This document shows, in pieces, positions 21,770 to 30,167 of a stretch of 35,596 nt of DNA (positions within the stretch are counted from its first letter, which is position 1; each line of letters opens with the position of its first letter). Origin of the DNA: Spirosoma spitsbergense DSM 19989 (GTDB lineage: Bacteria > Bacteroidota > Bacteroidia > Cytophagales > Spirosomataceae); NCBI RefSeq assembly GCF_000374085.1, contig NZ_KB893590.1, positions 1-35,596 of the forward strand, written 5' to 3'. Under the pieces are notes generated by a model that was not told the DNA's origin, did no database searches, and saw nothing but the letters and a program-made list of their open reading frames with translations. A program made the position numbers and the translations under genes.

Positions 21770-24595
21770 CTAGTAATCTTCCCGACGCATTTTGGCTTTC
21801 ACACCCCGCATGTTGTAGGAAAAGCCCAGCGTAAAATACCGGGCCAGCGTCTGAATCGTTTCCGACTGTGTATAGTTGGCCCCCCGGTTGAGCGTAACGG
21901 CTACATTACGATTCAGCATATCCACCGCCGTCAACCGAATCTCCGCTTTCTTGGCTTTACCCAGAATGTGATACACCGATGCATTCCAGAGCGGAATACG
22001 CAGGTCGAAGCCCAGTTGGGCGTTTTTATTGACCCGGTAATTCATGCTCGTGTTGATGTATAAATCGTGCGGCAGTTTCAGGGTAAGGTCTCCCCCGTAA
22101 CTGTTGTTGGAAAACGTTTGATTCCGGTTCGGGCTGATTGAAAACTGACTGTAGTTAAGCCCCAGATTGGCGTTTCCGTAGAACGTCAGCCACTCTACAG
22201 GCGTCAGGTTTAGCCGCACGCCCCCATAATAACCCTGCGAACGGGTATCATTGAGTACGCCGTTGATTCGGGTTGGGTTATTGCCGAAGTTAAGGCTTGC
22301 GTTCAAATCCATCGTTGCCTTCGTCTTTTTCAATGGAAAACCAAAATTGAAGTATCCACCGTAATTACTACCTCCTGATAGGTTTTCCGGCCTGATAGTC
22401 GTAATCAACGTTTTCGTGTCCGTATTCTGGCTGTACACAATTTGATTTACGTACTTAGCTGCATTTACGCCCATGAAAAAGTTTATAAAACTACCAGGGT
22501 TAAAATAATAAAACTGGGTATTCAGATTGTGCGAAAGCTGAGGCAACAAATCAGGATTGCCGATGTTGACGTACAGTGGATTCGTGTTGTTCACAATAGG
22601 TTGCAGGTCTTTTGAAGTAGGAATCTGAACGTTGACACTGTACCCTCCTCCAATGTGTCGATTCTTTTTCAAATCGTAATTAATGTTCACATTCGGAATC
22701 AGTGTACTGAAAACCCGGTTAATCTGACCGGGCTGGTAGGATTGATACTCCCCGTTCAGGGTAAAACGTTGACCAGCCAGTCCCGCCGATACATTCAACC
22801 CCTTGTACGAATACCGGACGCTGCTCCCCAGCCGGTTGTACATGTAATTGTTCTTGTAGTATAGACTCAGCGTATCGTTTCGGACATATCGGTTATCACC
22901 CCGGTTGAACACATCGCGGTTTACCTCATCATTACGCAGACTAAAATTAAAGAAGGTTTCCCAGAAGAATCGTTTGGCAAAGGGTTCCACGTACTGTACG
23001 CTGGCTTTGTACTCACTGCGCACAATATCGTTTTTCTGGTCCTGGTGAATATCCGGCGATTTATCGGTCGACGTTATGGGACCGGAGTACGTATTGTACG
23101 AATCCAGATTCAGCGTGGCGTTGTTCGTGTTGACTTCGTACGTTCCACTAACGGCGAAGCTCCGCCCTTTTTTGTGCATTTTTATCCGGTATATTAATGA
23201 GTTGGACGCGGCAAACTGCCGCTGGTCGCTGGCGTTGGTACTTCTGTTGTTCGTGATAGCGCCATTACTACGGGTTAAGTCCTGAACCCTGGACAGAAAC
23301 GCATTACCAACACCGTATCGGCTGTTGTTGATAAAAACCAGCGTCCGCATGGTGTCGAGCTGTTTTTCATAGCGCAAACTCACCCGGTGGTTTCCGTTAA
23401 AATTGGTCTGATTACTGGTTTCGTCTTTCGTGTATTCACTTTGGGGCAACGTAAAATCGCTCAGCCGACGGGCATCGAGCTGGAGTCGGGTCTGGTTGTA
23501 GTAGTAGCTTCCACTCCACTTTTTCTCTTTCGTATCGAAATTGTAGTTCGCTCCACCGGCCGCGTTTTTGGAGAAACCAACGCCCTGCCGCCCACTCACG
23601 GGAATACCCAGCCCTTCGTCGCCACTATCAGAATAGTAGAAGTAATTGTTACTGAAACCGAAGTCAGCGTTGTTATTGGCATTGTAGGAATTGCTACCCC
23701 GAAAATCCTGGTAATCGTCGTAAGATAACCCCTGCTGGTTAGTATTGTTCCCTAAGCCAACCAGGGAGAACTGGTGCTTAGCGTTGAATTTATTATAGCT
23801 GGCCTTAACTTCAGCACGGGGAGACACCTTGTTAGAAGCAGGTCCGGCGGCCGCCGTTATCTTACCAAATCCCCCTTTCTTGAACTCCTCCTTTAGCTCC
23901 AAATTAACGGTCTTTTCTTTTTTGCCATCATCAATACCCGTCAGTTTGGCCTGTTCGCTTTTGTCATTGAATACCTGAACTTTGGTAATCGCTTCAGCTT
24001 GGAGATTTTTGGTGGCCTGCTTTGGGTCATTACCGAAAAAGTTTTTCCCGTCAACTGTCACGCGTTTTACGTCCTGCCCCTGCGCTTTGATATTCCCGTC
24101 CTGATCAACCTGCACCCCCGGCAATTTCTTTAACAGATCTTCCACAGTGGAGCCGGGCGGTACTTTAAAGGAAGCCGCGTTATACTCGATGGTGTCGCCC
24201 CGGATGGTGAGCGGGGCCTTCGCGGTTCTGACCACTACCTCGAACAGCTCGCGGGTGATGGGTTTCATTTTCAGATCGCCCAGATCCATGACGGCATCCG
24301 TAGCCGGTTTGATAACCTCACTGTAAGGAATGAACCCAACGTACGAGATTTTCAGCACGTAATTACCGGACTTGACATTTTTGAAAGCAAAAGCCCCGTT
24401 ACTGTTGGCTCTGGTAAAATTGACCAGCGAGGAATCTTTAGCACTCAGCAGCATAACCGTCGATTCGGCCAGTGGGGCTGCCAGCGTGTCGACAGCGCGG
24501 CCCTGCAACGTAAAACGAGTTGGACTAGCCGGACTCTGGGCGTACAATACGCTGGCAAGCAGGCACAAAATGGCCAGCAAGAAGATGTTTTTCAT
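21770..24595 (-). CDS. Outer-membrane beta-barrel protein of the TonB-dependent receptor type
   Basis: A 941-residue outer-membrane protein. After a signal peptide ending in Leu-Tyr-Ala-Gln comes a carboxypeptidase-regulatory-like beta-sandwich (about residues 27-110, with Phe-Thr-Leu-Gln-Gly-Arg-Ala-Val-Asp-Thr). A plug-like domain follows (about 125-235, with Val-Glu-Asp-Leu-Leu-Lys-Lys-Leu-Pro-Gly-Val and Val-Thr-Val-Asp-Gly-Lys-Asn-Phe-Phe-Gly-Asn-Asp). The remainder is a large beta-barrel of alternating aromatic and polar strands, close to the OMP_b-brl_3 group in Bacteroidota. The transported substrate cannot be inferred. It leads an apparent two-gene operon with the GLPGLI gene and has a good -7 element upstream. 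Confidence 0.92.
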   Translation of the reverse strand: MKNIFLLAILCLLASVLYAQSPASPTRFTLQGRAVDTLAAPLAESTVMLLSAKDSSLVNFTRANSNGAFAFKNVKSGNYVLKISYVGFIPYSEVIKPATDAVMDLGDLKMKPITRELFEVVVRTAKAPLTIRGDTIEYNAASFKVPPGSTVEDLLKKLPGVQVDQDGNIKAQGQDVKRVTVDGKNFFGNDPKQATKNLQAEAITKVQVFNDKSEQAKLTGIDDGKKEKTVNLELKEEFKKGGFGKITAAAGPASNKVSPRAEVKASYNKFNAKHQFSLVGLGNNTNQQGLSYDDYQDFRGSNSYNANNNADFGFSNNYFYYSDSGDEGLGIPVSGRQGVGFSKNAAGGANYNFDTKEKKWSGSYYYNQTRLQLDARRLSDFTLPQSEYTKDETSNQTNFNGNHRVSLRYEKQLDTMRTLVFINNSRYGVGNAFLSRVQDLTRSNGAITNNRSTNASDQRQFAASNSLIYRIKMHKKGRSFAVSGTYEVNTNNATLNLDSYNTYSGPITSTDKSPDIHQDQKNDIVRSEYKASVQYVEPFAKRFFWETFFNFSLRNDEVNRDVFNRGDNRYVRNDTLSLYYKNNYMYNRLGSSVRYSYKGLNVSAGLAGQRFTLNGEYQSYQPGQINRVFSTLIPNVNINYDLKKNRHIGGGYSVNVQIPTSKDLQPIVNNTNPLYVNIGNPDLLPQLSHNLNTQFYYFNPGSFINFFMGVNAAKYVNQIVYSQNTDTKTLITTIRPENLSGGSNYGGYFNFGFPLKKTKATMDLNASLNFGNNPTRINGVLNDTRSQGYYGGVRLNLTPVEWLTFYGNANLGLNYSQFSISPNRNQTFSNNSYGGDLTLKLPHDLYINTSMNYRVNKNAQLGFDLRIPLWNASVYHILGKAKKAEIRLTAVDMLNRNVAVTLNRGANYTQSETIQTLARYFTLGFSYNMRGVKAKMRREDY

Positions 24596-24631
24596 GAACT
24601 AACAAAGGAAAAGTTGAAGTGGTTGATAGAA

Positions 24632-24639
24632 CAAATCTA
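24632..24639 (-). promoter_or_regulatory. Candidate -7 element for the receptor/GLPGLI operon (TAGATTTG)
   Basis: On the minus strand the sequence reads TAGATTTG, a full TAnnTTTG match, 36 bases before the receptor ATG. The flanking region (about 24600-24713) is strongly AT-rich. Confidence 0.45.
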
Positions 24640-24713
24640 GTGGAACATTTCAAACTATCTACATAGTTAACAAAATTTAACTAAAATTATAGTAGAAAAA
24701 TTTTAGCGGTTAG

Positions 24714-24965
24714 ATGAAAACTCTTTTAATGAGTCAAAAAGGAGCCAGAGGGTTGCAAGCCGTAAACCAAATGATGAAAAAAAATGCTTATTCCACACGC
24801 TCCACGAACAAGTTTATTAACTATTGCCGTGAGCCATTCGACTCCATTACACCAGGCCGGGGCGAAGACAGTGAAAATATCCAGGCTGAGGAGAACACGG
24901 CGTCAGGCATTACCCGTCAAGACCATAACAGCGTAGCGTCGGTAAAGAGTAGATTCCCCCTTTAG
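24714..24965 (+). CDS. Small hypothetical protein (uncertain)
   Basis: An ATG at 24714 opens 83 codons. The product is basic and polar in its first half (Met-Lys-Thr-Leu-Leu-Met-Ser-Gln-Lys-Gly-Ala-Arg) and acidic to neutral later, with no signal peptide or membrane segment. It has no recognisable family. It is divergent from the receptor operon and convergent with the NYN gene, from which a terminator separates it. No TAnnTTTG box is seen close upstream. It may be a real lineage-specific gene or chance. Confidence 0.35.
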   Translation: MKTLLMSQKGARGLQAVNQMMKKNAYSTRSTNKFINYCREPFDSITPGRGEDSENIQAEENTASGITRQDHNSVASVKSRFPL

Positions 24966-24981
24966 TAAGCTGCCTGTTAGC

Positions 24982-25033
24982 AAAAAAATCCCCGTTTCTA
25001 AACTGACGGGTAGTCAATTCAGCAACGGGGATT
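24982..25033 (-). terminator. Rho-independent terminator of the NYN-domain gene
   Basis: The arms AATCCCCGTT (24987-24996) and AACGGGGATT (25024-25033) form a 10-bp GC-centred stem with a 27-base loop. On the minus strand the stem is followed directly by a run of T, complementary to the A run at 24982-24988, as expected for termination of the gene ending at 25061. Confidence 0.75.
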
Positions 25034-25060
25034 GTCAATAAACAGTACGGTTACCGGTCC

Positions 25061-26083
25061 TTATCGTATCAACCGGACATCAACGGCAATGTCTTTTCCT
25101 TCAGCGCTTTGGCTGACCGTAAATTCAACTTCGTCTTCTAACTGCAATTCATTAAAGTCCGTATCGACTAAGCTGGTATAATGGAAAAACAGATTATTGG
25201 GCGGGTAGTTTACAAAGCCGTACCCCGTTTTTAAACTTCGGATGGTACTTACTTTGCGCCCATCCGGATCATCATCGATCAACAGCGTATCGGCCAGGTT
25301 GTAATTAGGTTCATCGGCTGGCGCAGACGCGTACGCATCGCTGGCCATTGAATCACTACCGTTGCTAAAGTCGGCCCCATTGCTGTAGCTACTACCGTTA
25401 GACGGTACGGCCGTAAACGTAGGGCGGACCTGTTTCACGAATAAATTCTGAATAACAAGGTCGTTCCGGCGGCTCCGATCATCAATCAGGGCGTGCATAC
25501 CAATGGGATAGGATACTTCTTCCAGCAAATCCTGCGAGGTGCGCGTCACCTGCTTTTCACCCTGCTCGTTCAGAAACTCAAAATCCCAGCTCAGCACCAT
25601 AATGCGCGAACCCAGGGTATTCAGCTTACGGATGAGGGGTACGTAATCGCCATCGGACGTAATGAGGACAACGACATCGAATTTCTTGTACTGAGCCAGT
25701 TCAAACGCTTCCAGCGCCAGCCAGACATCAATTCCTTTCTCCTGCCGGTAGCCCTGATACGTTTTTACGGGCAGGTAGTGGGTTACCACTCCTTCCGACA
25801 TCAGAATATCATCGAAAAGGCGGTCGTAAAACAGTTGGTTACCGCGTTGATTGGCTTCGTGCGCGTTGAGCCGACCCCGGAAATAGTGGGCATCTACAAT
25901 CTGACAAAGACGCTCGTTGACCCCTTCCTCCTCAGCTACCTGACGACGGATAAAGGCGTGTAATCCTGAAATACTGATGCGGCTGCGACGCTCGTGAGAA
26001 TAGTTATAATAATTACTTACATGCAAAAAATAGTTACCGTCATAAAAAACCCCAATACGGGTTAATGTCGATGCTGAGGGCAT
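25061..26083 (-). CDS. NYN-domain (LabA/DUF88-like) putative ribonuclease fused to a cold-shock-like domain
   Basis: A 340-residue cytoplasmic protein. Residues about 8-190 are a NYN domain of the PIN-like nuclease group: Ile-Gly-Val-Phe-Tyr-Asp-Gly-Asn-Tyr at the start, Gln-Glu-Lys-Gly-Ile-Asp-Val-Trp-Leu-Ala-Leu in the middle, and Ile-Thr-Ser-Asp-Gly-Asp-Tyr-Val-Pro-Leu; the aspartates in these three motifs would bind the metal. A low-complexity Ser/Asn/Ala linker follows (about 225-265). Residues about 270-340 look like a cold-shock/S1-like RNA-binding fold, with Gly-Tyr-Gly-Phe-Val-Asn-Tyr and Leu-Phe-Phe-His-Tyr-Thr-Ser-Leu in the places of RNP1 and RNP2. The combination suggests an RNA-binding nuclease, which is inference. 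It has its own terminator. Confidence 0.88.
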   Translation of the reverse strand: MPSASTLTRIGVFYDGNYFLHVSNYYNYSHERRSRISISGLHAFIRRQVAEEEGVNERLCQIVDAHYFRGRLNAHEANQRGNQLFYDRLFDDILMSEGVVTHYLPVKTYQGYRQEKGIDVWLALEAFELAQYKKFDVVVLITSDGDYVPLIRKLNTLGSRIMVLSWDFEFLNEQGEKQVTRTSQDLLEEVSYPIGMHALIDDRSRRNDLVIQNLFVKQVRPTFTAVPSNGSSYSNGADFSNGSDSMASDAYASAPADEPNYNLADTLLIDDDPDGRKVSTIRSLKTGYGFVNYPPNNLFFHYTSLVDTDFNELQLEDEVEFTVSQSAEGKDIAVDVRLIR

Positions 26084-26347
26084 ATATTACGTAGAATTTT
26101 GTAGTTATATAAATATGAGAGAATACACAAAAAAATCCTCTTTAGGGTTGGGTGATAATAGATAGTATGCAGTGGTATAGAAACAAATAATCAGTATAAA
26201 AAAGCCTGTTTAATTCGTATGAACCGGAGATAAAAGAAGCAATTGGGAATAGCGTAATGACTGCTTATTTATTCACTCTTTAACCGTTACTCAACAGAAG
26301 AAAAAGAACGGCTAAACTTACTTATAAACATAACCTAAGGACTAATT

Positions 26348-26376
26348 AGTGCCAATGGCTATGGAAATAGTGCCAA
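26348..26376 (+). promoter_or_regulatory. Direct repeat AGTGCCAA spaced by two helical turns
   Basis: AGTGCCAA occurs at 26348-26355 and again at 26369-26376, a 21-base period that places both copies on the same DNA face. Each is followed by an ATGGC or ATGCC-like string. They lie about 50 bases before the hisB -7 element, where an activator or repressor could bind. Confidence 0.4.
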
Positions 26377-26426
26377 ATGCCAGCCCGCAAATTTAGTACT
26401 TTTTTATAAGCATCGCATCAGACATG

Positions 26427-26434
26427 TATCTTTG
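26427..26434 (+). promoter_or_regulatory. Candidate -7 element for hisB (TATCTTTG)
   Basis: TATCTTTG is a full match to TAnnTTTG and lies 18 bases before the hisB ATG, giving a very short leader. This leaves no room for an attenuator or riboswitch. Confidence 0.5.
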
Positions 26435-26452
26435 CGGCTTATTAAAGCCACT

Positions 26453-27601
26453 ATGCAAAAAATTCTGTTTATCGACCGCGATGGTACGCTTATTCTGGAA
26501 CCCCAGCCCGACCAGCAGGTTGATTCATTAGCCAAGCTCGATTATATCCCGAAAGCAATTTCGGCCATGCGCCGGATTGCCGAAGAAACCGAGTACGACC
26601 TGGTGATGGTTACCAATCAGGACGGTCTGGGAACAGATTCATTTCCTGAAGACACCTTCTGGCCTGCTCATAACAAAATGCTGGCAACGTTTGCCGGTGA
26701 AAATATCCATTTTTCAGCGGTCCACATCGACCGCCATTTCCCGCGCGACAACTCCCCTACCCGCAAGCCCGGTACCGGTATGCTTACCCGCTATTTTTCT
26801 GATCATTACGATCTGGCAAACAGCTATGTCATTGGCGACCGGCTTACGGATGTGCAGTTAGCCATTAATCTGGGGGCTAAAGCCATTCTTTTCCTGCCTC
26901 CCGATGGGCTGGATACGGTGCAGACGGCCGATGTTAATGGTCTGACCGATGAGATGGAGAAAGCCATCGCACTAAAAACCGGCGATTGGGACGAGATTTA
27001 TACGTTTCTGCGTCTGCCAGCCCGCATAACCGTTGTGGAGCGAAACACGAAAGAAACCCAGATTCAGGTTACCCTCAACCTCGATGGAACCGGCAAAGCG
27101 GATATTCAGACGGGTGTCGGTTTTTTTGACCACATGCTGGATCAGGTAGCCAAACATTCGGGTGCTGACCTGACCATTCACGTCAACGGCGACCTCCACA
27201 TCGACGAACACCATACCATTGAAGACACGGCCCTTGCCCTCGGCGAAGCCTACCGACGCGCCCTGGGTGATAAGCGGGGCATTAGTCGCTACGGCTTTTT
27301 GTTACCGATGGACGAAGCGCTGGCACAAGTAGGCATCGACTTTTCGGGACGTCCCTGGCTGGTTTGGAACGCGGAGTTCCGGCGCGAGAAAATTGGCGAT
27401 ATGCCCACTGAAATGTTCTTCCATTTTTTCAAATCTTTTTCCGATACCGCCCTCTGCAACCTGAATATTAAGGTAGAAGGTGATAACGAACACCATAAAA
27501 TAGAAGCCATATTCAAGGCCTTCGCTAAATCCATCAAAATGGCCGTTCGGCGGGATGTTAATGAACTGGATAACCTGCCCAGCACGAAGGGGGTTTTATA
27601 G
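26453..27601 (+). CDS. hisB: Bifunctional histidinol-phosphatase / imidazoleglycerol-phosphate dehydratase
   Basis: HisB catalyses two steps of histidine synthesis. The 382-residue protein starts at the ATG at 26453, since a TTG upstream at 26432 overlaps the promoter box. Residues about 1-165 are the HAD-type phosphatase with the nucleophile in Phe-Ile-Asp-Arg-Asp-Gly-Thr-Leu, then Val-Thr-Asn-Gln-Asp-Gly-Leu-Gly and Val-Ile-Gly-Asp-Arg-Leu-Thr-Asp. Residues about 190-382 are the dehydratase, with the metal-binding histidines in Phe-Phe-Asp-His-Met-Leu and Ile-Asp-Glu-His-His-Thr-Ile-Glu-Asp, and later Asp-Asn-Glu-His-His-Lys-Ile-Glu-Ala. No other his gene lies within 25 kb upstream or 8 kb downstream in this window, so it is not in a compact his operon here. 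Confidence 0.96.
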   Translation: MQKILFIDRDGTLILEPQPDQQVDSLAKLDYIPKAISAMRRIAEETEYDLVMVTNQDGLGTDSFPEDTFWPAHNKMLATFAGENIHFSAVHIDRHFPRDNSPTRKPGTGMLTRYFSDHYDLANSYVIGDRLTDVQLAINLGAKAILFLPPDGLDTVQTADVNGLTDEMEKAIALKTGDWDEIYTFLRLPARITVVERNTKETQIQVTLNLDGTGKADIQTGVGFFDHMLDQVAKHSGADLTIHVNGDLHIDEHHTIEDTALALGEAYRRALGDKRGISRYGFLLPMDEALAQVGIDFSGRPWLVWNAEFRREKIGDMPTEMFFHFFKSFSDTALCNLNIKVEGDNEHHKIEAIFKAFAKSIKMAVRRDVNELDNLPSTKGVL

Positions 27602-27698
27602 TTTGACTTTGATCCGGGCCGTCGATGCGGTTTGTATTTCTTTGTCGGTAGTCATAACATCAAACAGCAAACTACGAACATCAAACTATTATTTTCCT

Positions 27699-27706
27699 TA
27701 CTTTTG
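27699..27706 (+). promoter_or_regulatory. Candidate -7 element before the 33-residue peptide gene (TACTTTTG)
   Basis: TACTTTTG matches TAnnTTTG fully and lies 25 bases before the ATG at 27732. It may also serve the acyltransferase gene downstream. Confidence 0.45.
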
Positions 27707-27731
27707 TACCTGAATTCAACTGAACTTAGCT

Positions 27732-27833
27732 ATGGATTTATCAACTCCTTTAACGCTTATATTTTATGCTGTTCTACTCGCAGCCGCGTTTATAACAGGC
27801 CGGTGGCTGGAGCGCAACGACCGGAAGTATTAA
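27732..27833 (+). CDS. 33-residue single-span membrane peptide
   Basis: The ATG at 27732 encodes Met-Asp-Leu-Ser-Thr-Pro-Leu-Thr and then a hydrophobic helix (LIFYAVLLAAAFIT, about residues 9-22). A basic cytoplasmic-type tail, Gly-Arg-Trp-Leu-Glu-Arg-Asn-Asp-Arg-Lys-Tyr, and TAA follow. One membrane span with positive residues after it is a common plan for small bacterial membrane proteins. A full -7 box stands 25 bases upstream. The start of a 31-bp inverted repeat follows three bases after the stop codon. It has no family I recognise. The short length means chance cannot be excluded, but the promoter and the clean amphipathic layout support it. Confidence 0.5.
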   Translation: MDLSTPLTLIFYAVLLAAAFITGRWLERNDRKY

Positions 27834-27836
27834 TTC

Positions 27837-27911
27837 AGTAAACAGTTACCAGTAAACAGTTATCAGTAAATCGATTGCTCACTGATAACTGTTTACTGGT
27901 AACTGTTTACT
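27837..27911. repeat. Perfect 31-bp inverted repeat built of AGTAAACAGTTA units
   Basis: The arms 27837-27867 and 27881-27911 are exact reverse complements separated by 13 bases. Each arm is itself two and a half direct copies of a 14-base unit, AGTAAACAGTTACC and AGTAAACAGTTATC. The right arm ends three bases before the ATG of the acyltransferase gene, so the hairpin would cover its ribosome-entry region in RNA. It may be a dispersed repeat or a control hairpin. Confidence 0.85.
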
Positions 27912-27914
27912 ACT

Positions 27915-28499
27915 ATGCTGGGTGCCCTGACCCGTTGGCTATTTAACCGTTTCGGATGGCGAATTTCTGGTCCGGTCCCCACCGTACCCAAAGCCATTTG
28001 GGTGGTAGCCCCCCATAGTACCAACTGGGACTTTCTGGTTGGTTTGGGTATTCGCCCCACCATTCATATCTGGATTGAGTACTTAGCCAAAAGCTCTTTG
28101 TTTACCTGGTACTCAGGCTGGCTTTTTCGGGCGTTGGGTGGTAAACCCGTCTACCGTGACAAATCCCATAATCTGGTAGACGCCATGGCAGCCGTGTTTC
28201 AGCAACACGATACACTGCACGTTTGCATTGCTCCCGAAGGCACTCGCAGCAATGTATCTTCCCTGAAAACAGGGTTTTACTACATGGCGCTCAAAGCGGG
28301 TGTTCCCCTCATCCTTGTTGGTTTCGACTGGCCCCGCAAACGGGTATTGCTAAGCAAACCGCTCTATGTTACCGGTAACTACGCAGCCGACATGCTCCTG
28401 TTTTATCAATTTTTCTCGCAGGTTCAGGGCGTAAAAAAAGACTGGCTCAAGCGATGGGAAGAAACCGGCATCATTGAACAGCCAACCGGCCGTATTTAA
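27915..28499 (+). CDS. PlsC-type (lysophospholipid-like) acyltransferase
   Basis: A 194-residue acyltransferase, probably membrane-associated. The catalytic His-x4-Asp motif is His-Ser-Thr-Asn-Trp-Asp (about residues 34-39), and the phosphate-binding motif is Glu-Gly-Thr-Arg-Ser (about 114-118). Pro-Leu-Ile-Leu-Val-Gly-Phe-Asp-Trp supplies the later conserved block. The family transfers acyl chains from acyl-ACP or acyl-CoA to lysophosphatidic acid or other glycerol or ornithine lipids. The short length places it with the stand-alone 1-acyl-glycerol-3-phosphate acyltransferase-like proteins; the exact acceptor is unknown. The start follows a 31-bp inverted repeat with a gap of only three bases. 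Its stop codon overlaps the stop of nspC on the other strand by 3-4 bases. Confidence 0.88.
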   Translation: MLGALTRWLFNRFGWRISGPVPTVPKAIWVVAPHSTNWDFLVGLGIRPTIHIWIEYLAKSSLFTWYSGWLFRALGGKPVYRDKSHNLVDAMAAVFQQHDTLHVCIAPEGTRSNVSSLKTGFYYMALKAGVPLILVGFDWPRKRVLLSKPLYVTGNYAADMLLFYQFFSQVQGVKKDWLKRWEETGIIEQPTGRI

Positions 28500-29641
28500 C
28501 TCAGCCGGTCTTTGAAACTCTCGTAGCCGTACGATTTCACTAACTGGAACGCTCCATTTTCTTTCCAGATACCAATGGACGGCAGGTTCACGCCGTTGAA
28601 GGTGGTGGTTTTCACCATCGTGTAATGAATCATATCATCGAATACGATTTTATCTCCCACCGCCAGCGGCTCATCAAACGAATAATCCCCCATGAAATCA
28701 CCGGCAAGGCAGGTCATGCCCCCCAGCCGATAGGTTGGTTTGCCAGCAACCGGTTCATGGTATGAATCAATAATCCGGGGTTTGTAAGGCATTTCGAGCG
28801 TATCGGGCATGTGGGCGGCAAAGGACGTATCGAGAATAGCAACCTGGATTCCCTGGCTGTTTAGCACATCGAGAACGGTAGAGACCAGTACCCCCGTTTG
28901 CCAGGCAATGGCCGAACCAGGTTCCAAAATAATATCCACATTGTATTTCTGCCGGAAGGCCGTTAGCAAACCAATCAGGTGATTGGTGTCGTAGCCTTCT
29001 CGGGTCATCAGATGGCCACCACCTAAATTGACCCATTTTGCCTGATGGAGCAAAGCACCGAATCGGCTTTCAAGTGCGTCCAGCGTACGTTCCAGCGTGA
29101 AGGAGTCATTCTCGCAAAGCGTGTGAAAGTGAATACCTTCCAGCCCGTCGGGAAGTTGGTCCGGTAGCTGATCACGGGTGGCACCCAGCCGGGAACCGGG
29201 AACGCAGGGATTATACATATCCGTAGCCACTTCGGAATACTGCGGATTGACCCGGATACCGCAGGAAACCCGGCCCACCGCCCGACTACCGAATCGCTCC
29301 CACTGACTCCAGGAGTTGAACGTCAGGTGATTACTACGCTCTACCACTTCATCGAACGTATCGTCCTGATAGGCAGGAATGTAGGCGTGCGCTTTCACGC
29401 CCATGTATTCGTTCACCAGTTTAATCTCGTTGAGCGAACTGGCCGTGGCCCCGCTCAGGTATTCGCGCACCAGCGGAAAGGCGCTGTACATGGAAAACCC
29501 TTTCAGGGCCAGAATAATGGTTACTCCGGCGGCTTTCTGGACGGAGTCGATTAATTCCAGATTTCGACGGAGTTTGGCTTCTTCCAGCACAAAACAGGGC
29601 GATGGGATATTCTTTGTATAGTCTGGTAACGTCGTGTTCAT
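28496..29641 (-). CDS. nspC: Carboxynorspermidine/carboxyspermidine decarboxylase
   Basis: A PLP enzyme of the alanine-racemase fold that decarboxylates carboxyspermidine or carboxynorspermidine to the polyamine. The 381-residue form starts at the ATG at 29641; the longer start at 29659 adds six residues of no evident use. The PLP lysine is in Ile-Ile-Leu-Ala-Leu-Lys-Gly-Phe-Ser (about residue 47). Gly-Ile-His-Phe-His-Thr-Leu-Cys-Glu-Asn-Asp and Leu-Glu-Pro-Gly-Ser-Ala-Ile are further family blocks, and Gly-x-x-Cys-Leu-Ala-Gly-Asp occurs near the C-terminus. The partner dehydrogenase gene lies upstream on the same strand (32455-33669), so the alternative spermidine pathway is likely complete from aspartate semialdehyde onward. 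Confidence 0.95.
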   Translation of the reverse strand: MNTTLPDYTKNIPSPCFVLEEAKLRRNLELIDSVQKAAGVTIILALKGFSMYSAFPLVREYLSGATASSLNEIKLVNEYMGVKAHAYIPAYQDDTFDEVVERSNHLTFNSWSQWERFGSRAVGRVSCGIRVNPQYSEVATDMYNPCVPGSRLGATRDQLPDQLPDGLEGIHFHTLCENDSFTLERTLDALESRFGALLHQAKWVNLGGGHLMTREGYDTNHLIGLLTAFRQKYNVDIILEPGSAIAWQTGVLVSTVLDVLNSQGIQVAILDTSFAAHMPDTLEMPYKPRIIDSYHEPVAGKPTYRLGGMTCLAGDFMGDYSFDEPLAVGDKIVFDDMIHYTMVKTTTFNGVNLPSIGIWKENGAFQLVKSYGYESFKDRLS

Positions 29642-29666
29642 GCCGCAAAGGTACGGCAAAGCGCGT

Positions 29667-30119
29667 TTACCTTACCCTGACTTTTGAGTAGTCGATACCG
29701 AAAAGGACGGGCAGGTTATACTTCACTCGTATCGGTTCACCTGACTGGCTACCGGGAATCCAGCGGGGCATGGACTTTATGACCCGAATCGCTTCTTCGT
29801 CGCAGCCATACCCCACCCCTTTCAGCATTCGAATATCCGACAACGTTCCATCCCTTTCGACGATGAATGAAATAAAAACCCGGTCTTTGACTTTAGCTTC
29901 CTGAGCCTGGGCAGGATAGTGAACGTTTGCCAGCATATATGTCTTTAAGGCACCAAAGCCGCCTTGAAATTCGGGTTGGTGCTCTACAATAGTATAAACG
30001 GTTGTATCGGATAGACTCAGCTTCTGGGCAAAACCTGATGTATTCAGCAGAAAGAAGAAACTAGCTAAGCATAAAACCGGGATAAACAGCAGTTGGCGGG
30101 AAACGTTAGCATATTGCAT
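29667..30119 (-). CDS. Secreted TonB C-terminal-domain protein
   Basis: A 150-residue protein with a signal peptide ending in Gly-Phe-Ala-Gln (about residue 32) and a TonB C-terminal domain over residues about 43-145. The family pattern is clear: Pro-Glu-Phe-x-Gly-Gly, Tyr-Pro-Ala-Gln-Ala, Val-Phe-Ile-Ser-Phe-Ile-Val-Glu-Arg-Asp-Gly-Thr-Leu, Lys-Gly-Val-Gly-Tyr-Gly-Cys-Asp-Glu-Glu-Ala, and a final Val-Lys-Tyr-Asn-Leu-Pro-Val. It lacks the cytoplasmic tail, proline-rich spacer and inner-membrane anchor used for energy transduction, so it is probably a free periplasmic domain. It is the last of three tandem TonB-like genes and lies 25 bases upstream of nspC. Confidence 0.85.
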   Translation of the reverse strand: MQYANVSRQLLFIPVLCLASFFFLLNTSGFAQKLSLSDTTVYTIVEHQPEFQGGFGALKTYMLANVHYPAQAQEAKVKDRVFISFIVERDGTLSDIRMLKGVGYGCDEEAIRVIKSMPRWIPGSQSGEPIRVKYNLPVLFGIDYSKVRVR

Positions 30120-30167
30120 AAGAAGTGACCTGGACGGTATATGTACTAAAAGGGGTGTCTACTATGA

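Larger units (their letters stand above)
26084..26452. other. AT-rich intergenic region between divergent genes
   Basis: About 370 bases with no supported gene. The base composition is clearly richer in A and T than the flanks. It contains paired AGTGCCAA repeats (26348-26376) and a -7 element for hisB (26427-26434). I did not find a full -7 match for the NYN gene on the minus strand. Confidence 0.6.

Noticed and set aside
27632..27841. 69-codon plus-strand frame between hisB and the acyltransferase gene
   Set aside because: It overlaps the better supported 33-residue membrane peptide in another frame and has no protein-like features.
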